From positions 1 through 42,730 of the forward strand of contig CAJLCS010000006.1 in assembly GCA_905205195.1 (NCBI GenBank): DNA of 42,730 nt, read 5' to 3'. Both the position numbers and the translations under genes were made by a program. The notes under the pieces are model-generated. The model saw only the letters and a program-made list of their open reading frames with translations, did not search any database and was not told the DNA's origin. Shown one piece after another: positions 40,964 through 42,730 of the stretch. Position 1 is the stretch's first letter. Every line of letters begins with the position of its first letter. This stretch comes from an uncultured Eubacteriales bacterium (GTDB taxonomy: Bacteria; Bacillota; Clostridia; Oscillospirales; Oscillospiraceae).

Positions 40964-41971
40964 ATGCAGAGATACAACGATTGTCCACAGATTTTGCGTG
41001 ATTTTCTGACCTATCACGAGACCATCAAGGGCCAGTCGCCCCGGACGATCTCGGAATATTATCTGGACCTGCGGATGTTCCTGCGGTTTCTCAAGCTCAT
41101 GCGGCAGGAAATGCCGATTCACACCCGGCTGGACGATCTGGACATCCGGGACGTGGATCTGGACTTCCTCCGGCAGGTCACCACGTCGGACGTTTTCGAT
41201 TTCCTTTCCTATCTGGCGTCGGATCGGACGCCGAATCCGGACGCGGCCGCCCCGGATTACGGCATTTCCGCCGCTTCCAGAGCCAGAAAGCTGTCGGCCA
41301 TCAAGTCGTTTTACAAGTATCTGACCGTCCGCACCAAGCAGCTGGAGGAAAATCCGGTGGCCGATCTGGAATATCCCAAGCTGCGGAAAAGCCTGCCCCG
41401 GTACCTGACCATGGACCAGTCTGCTGCGCTGCTGCGGTCGGTCTCCGGCGTCAACGAAAAACGGGACTACGCCATTCTGATGCTGTTTCTCAACTGCGGC
41501 ATCCGGCGCAGCGAACTGGTAGGTCTGAATCTGACGGACGTCTACGAGGACCGGATCCGGGTGGTCGGCAAGGGCAACAAGGAGCGCTTCGTCTATTTCG
41601 GCACCGCCTGCCGTAAAGCCATCGATGCGTATCTGGAGGAACGGAAGCAGAAGGTGCTCACGGACAACCGGGCGCTGTTCGGCTCCCGGGACGGCAACCG
41701 GATCAGCGTCACCGCCGTCCATCGGCTGGTAAAAAAAGCGCTGCTTCAGGCCGGGCTGGATGCCACCCAGTTCTCGGCCCACAAGCTGCGGCACACGGCG
41801 GCCACCATGATGCTCTCCGGCGGCGTGGACGTGAAAACCGTGCAGGAGGTACTGGGTCACGAAAACCTGAACACCACCCAGATTTACACCCATATTGAAA
41901 ATACCGAGCTGAAAATCGCCGCCGAGGCCAATCCCCTGTCCAAGCTGGACTTTTCCAAGGAGGATTCCTAA
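40964..41971 (+). CDS. Tyrosine recombinase, XerC-type
   Basis: A 335-residue recombinase, about 35 residues longer than usual Xer proteins because of an insertion in the N-terminal domain (about 45-105, including DRTPNPDAAAPDYG). The catalytic set is complete: Arg181/182 (CGIRRSEL), Lys203/206, His273-x2-Arg276 (HKLRHTAA), His299 (LGHEN) and Tyr308 (QIYTHI). AAAAGGAGTGA (40949-40959) precedes the ATG. With the XerD-type gene 2.1 kb to the left it could form the heterodimer that acts at dif. Confidence 0.9.
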   Translation: MQRYNDCPQILRDFLTYHETIKGQSPRTISEYYLDLRMFLRFLKLMRQEMPIHTRLDDLDIRDVDLDFLRQVTTSDVFDFLSYLASDRTPNPDAAAPDYGISAASRARKLSAIKSFYKYLTVRTKQLEENPVADLEYPKLRKSLPRYLTMDQSAALLRSVSGVNEKRDYAILMLFLNCGIRRSELVGLNLTDVYEDRIRVVGKGNKERFVYFGTACRKAIDAYLEERKQKVLTDNRALFGSRDGNRISVTAVHRLVKKALLQAGLDATQFSAHKLRHTAATMMLSGGVDVKTVQEVLGHENLNTTQIYTHIENTELKIAAEANPLSKLDFSKEDS

Positions 41972-41991
41972 GGGCCCTCCCCTGCCCGCGC

Positions 41992-42730
41992 TTACAGCGC
42001 CGTTTCGATGGCTTCCCGGATGTTCCGAACGCGAAAAACCGACAATCCCTCCGGAATTTCCAACTTTTCGCTGCTGATTTTGGGGATAATTGCCTTTTTG
42101 AACCCGAGTCTTGCCGCTTCTGCCAGCCGCTGGCCGGTGTGGGACACGCTGCGGATTTCTCCTGTCAGGCCCACCTCGCCGATAGCCACCAGATCGTCGG
42201 CAATGGGCTGATCCCGGTAGGAGGACGCCACGGCAAGCACCACCGGCAGGTCCGCCCCCGGCTCGTCCAGCTGCAATCCGCCGATGACGTTCAGATAGGC
42301 GTCAAAGGCGCTGAGCTTCATGCCGCCCCGCTTTTCGGCCACCGCCATCAGCAGAACCGCCCGGTTGAAATCGAAGCCGTCTGCGGCCCGCCGGGGCACG
42401 TTGAAGGTGGTTTTGGTCACCAGTGCCTGCACCTCCGCCAGCACCGGCCGGGTGCCCTCCATGACGCAGGCCACACAGGTGCCGGAGGCGCCCTCCGGCC
42501 GGCCTTCCAGCAGCATCTGGGAGGGATTCGGTACCTCGACCAGGCCGGAATCGGCCATTTCAAACACGCCGATTTCGTTGGTGGAGCCGAACCGGTTCTT
42601 GGCGGCCCGCAGGAGCCGATAGGAGGAATTGGGGTCGCCTTCAAAATACAGCACGCAGTCCACCATATGCTCCAGCACCTTGGGGCCGGCAATGGCGCCG
42701 TCCTTATTGATATGGCCGACGACAAAAACG
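41992..42730 (-). CDS. radA: DNA repair protein RadA, C-terminal part (cut by window edge)
   Basis: The last 245 or so residues of RadA (Sms), a RecA-like ATPase that helps process recombination intermediates. The fragment starts in VGHINKDGAIAGPKVLEHMVD, includes the RadA signature KNRFGSTNEIGVFEM, and has the Lon-protease-like C-terminal domain (VPRRAADGFD, AIGEVGLTGEIR). The zinc finger and Walker A motif lie beyond the right edge. It converges on the xerC-type gene, with 20 bases between stops. Confidence 0.95.
   Translation of the reverse strand, partial: VFVVGHINKDGAIAGPKVLEHMVDCVLYFEGDPNSSYRLLRAAKNRFGSTNEIGVFEMADSGLVEVPNPSQMLLEGRPEGASGTCVACVMEGTRPVLAEVQALVTKTTFNVPRRAADGFDFNRAVLLMAVAEKRGGMKLSAFDAYLNVIGGLQLDEPGADLPVVLAVASSYRDQPIADDLVAIGEVGLTGEIRSVSHTGQRLAEAARLGFKKAIIPKISSEKLEIPEGLSVFRVRNIREAIETAL

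Overview
The window looks like chromosomal DNA from a high-GC, spore-forming anaerobic Firmicute, most likely an Oscillospiraceae/Ruminococcaceae-type gut Clostridium. The evidence is a set of Gram-positive/clostridial families (CarD-type regulator, SpoVB-like flippase, YlmH, DUF896/YnzC, ferredoxin-tailed aldo-keto reductases, FeoA/FeoB, a PFL-type glycyl radical enzyme, a PxTG sortase-anchored protein), dense -35/-10 promoters with strong Shine-Dalgarno sites, and GC-rich codon use. No rRNA, tRNA, CRISPR array or intact transposon was seen.

Left part (1-16.3 kb): asnB, a CarD-like regulator, DUF1294, a lipoprotein and a WYL regulator are followed by a leftward operon of HD hydrolase, tcdA, ttcA-like and an Fe-S aldo-keto reductase. 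A LacI-family repressor then faces the wreck of a DUF5107 gene that keeps its promoter, operator-like palindromes and terminator. A Gfo/Idh/MocA oxidoreductase plus DMT transporter operon is divergent from an AraC regulator. A second Fe-S aldo-keto reductase, a SpoVB-like flippase and nth come next.

Middle (16.4-28.5 kb): feoA-feoB, a two-OB-fold SSB-like protein, YgiQ-type radical SAM protein, a third aldo-keto reductase, ylmH-DUF896, a tightly overlapping operon of two flavoproteins and a CPBP membrane protease, then two HAD phosphatases. A REP-like double hairpin and a terminator lie after the protease.

Right part (28.5-42.7 kb) is more accessory: a NahK-type N-acetylhexosamine kinase, an AraC regulator and a divergent orphan glycyl radical enzyme whose active-site motif (Gly-Cys-Trp-Gly) fits neither pyruvate formate-lyase nor the dehydratases. 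Next comes a TetR regulator translationally coupled to a 911-residue repeat-bearing, wall-anchored protein with two identical 363-bp repeats. Two small membrane proteins flank a 349-bp AT-rich, hairpin-rich spacer. Then come a XerD-type recombinase, pfkA, a broken XRE-regulator fragment with a structured spacer, a GNAT acetyltransferase, a XerC-type recombinase and the 3' part of radA running off the edge. The best candidates for new biology are the orphan glycyl radical enzyme locus, the TetR-surface protein pair and the relict LacI/DUF5107 switch.
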